DNA from: Mesostigma viride
Lineage: Eukaryota > Streptophyta > Mesostigmatophyceae > Mesostigmatales > Mesostigmataceae
Assembly: GCA_009746045.1 (NCBI GenBank)
Contig: RPFO01000913.1
Coordinates: 55,001 to 119,000 of the forward strand
Direction of reading: 5' to 3'
Length of the DNA: 64,000 bases
This document shows positions 63,352 through 64,000 of this stretch, in pieces (the stretch's first letter is position 1; each line of letters starts with the position of its first letter). The notes under the pieces were generated by a model, which saw nothing but the letters and a program-made list of their open reading frames with translations, was not told the DNA's origin and made no database searches. The position numbers were made by a program, and so were the translations under genes.

Positions 63352-64000
63352 CTAATAGCCCTGCTGCACCGCAAAATCAGCCCGCGTACGGCGGAGCATG
63401 ATGTCAGCCATGGCCCGAGTCAGCGCCACCGACAAGCGCTGACGCCAATATGACGTCCAGGTCCGCGCCGACCATGGGGCCCGCTGGCCCTCCAGGTCCA
63501 GCCGGTCCTCCCGGAGCCGGCAACACTCCTTGAAGAAGGCGGAGGTCAGGGGCCCCATGGCCCCAAACTCCTCCAGGACAAAGGGCACCACACGATGGTG
63601 CCCGACGTCGCCGTAGGCCAGGAGCTTGGCCCGCTCCGCCCGGTCCGCCGTGTAACCTGCCGTGAGGGAGGCCCCAGCCACGTGGCTAAGAGCCAAGGGC
63701 CGCGCCACCGAAACGTCAATAAGCAGATGCCGGCCACCCCCCTCAAAGTCCAGCACCACGATGTCAGGCCGGTGGTTGGGGGAATAGAAGGCAGCGCCAT
63801 CCGCATCCTCGGACCGGATGTTCGCGTGGGGGAAAACCGACCGAATCATGGCGAGCACCACCGTCAGGAGGACAGTGTGCAAATACAAATACCAATTCTG
63901 ATTCTGTTGGCCCCCCATGCAGGCAAGGTAGTGAGTCCCCGTGGGATCCAGCGGCTGCCCACAGCTACCACAAGGCCTCCCGGCCGGAACAAGAGGCTGC
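63352..64000 (-). pseudogene. C-terminal end of a LINE ORF2 with restriction-like endonuclease, runs off the window
   Basis: Minus strand, open from the window end to the stop at about 63352. It begins with a zinc knuckle PCGSCGQPLDPTGTHYLAC (CX2CX9HX3C), then the endonuclease core RPDIVVLDF ... LLIDVSV, and ends in WRQRLSVALTRAMADIMLRR. Knuckle plus PD-(D/E)XK-type core after RT is the arrangement of R2-like and some algal (Dualen/RandI-type) non-LTR elements. The endonuclease nicks the target for reverse transcription. Frame is intact as far as visible, but the rest of ORF2 lies outside, so activity cannot be judged. Confidence 0.72.

Overview
The window looks like nuclear DNA of a green alga. 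Its three host genes have plant or algal relatives: a BASS4-type plastid transporter, an MgtE/SLC41-type Mg2+ transporter and a CYP97B-type cytochrome P450. All three are cut into many short GC-rich exons by long GT-AG introns, the spaces between are full of retroelements, and simple repeats are very long. I cannot name the species from the sequence. A prasinophyte-like chlorophyte is only a guess.

Layout. Positions 1-4058 hold fragments of non-LTR retrotransposons and a tRNA-headed SINE-like repeat. A BASS4-like gene lies on the minus strand at 4059-13490 (13 exons assembled, most 5' exon not found). After 2.6 kb without a recognised gene comes a nest of mobile elements: a piggyBac-like DNA element (16067-19412) holding a hAT-type MITE (18743-19394), then a 15.1-kb Ty3/Gypsy chromovirus on the minus strand (19418-34518) with near-identical LTRs and a perfect 5-bp target duplication. 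The chromovirus has an RNase H1 N-terminal-type domain ORF upstream of gag and a long unknown ORF after integrase. That last ORF is split by a 3,487-bp segment bounded by 17-bp inverted repeats. Positions 34.5-40.3 kb hold more LINE pieces.

An MgtE-like gene (minus, 41504-45416, four exons, 248 aa) stands head-to-head with the CYP97B-like gene (plus, 46830-60370, 14 exons, 610 aa), with 1.4 kb between the starts. All exon phases of both genes fit. The CYP97B introns are swollen by minisatellites, G-runs and homopolymers. Positions 60.4-64.0 kb return to LINE/SINE debris, including an inverted pair of LINE ORF1 ends and the C-terminal end of a restriction-like-endonuclease LINE.

The most unusual observation is in the P450 introns. 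At about nine splice junctions the intron carries one or more decayed direct copies of the exon edge together with its splice site. One of these seems to have been amplified into a 76-bp minisatellite. One weaker example exists in the MgtE gene. The pattern suggests introns growing by local duplication across splice junctions. A second theme is the chromovirus, whose gag-pol frame breaks all have the same sign and sit in G/C runs, which points to either consensus errors or a very recent loss of function.

The three host genes share no operon-like logic. CYP97 enzymes and BASS carriers are both plastid-associated families, so the assembled proteins are consistent with plastid function (carotenoid ring hydroxylation, envelope transport) and Mg2+ transport.
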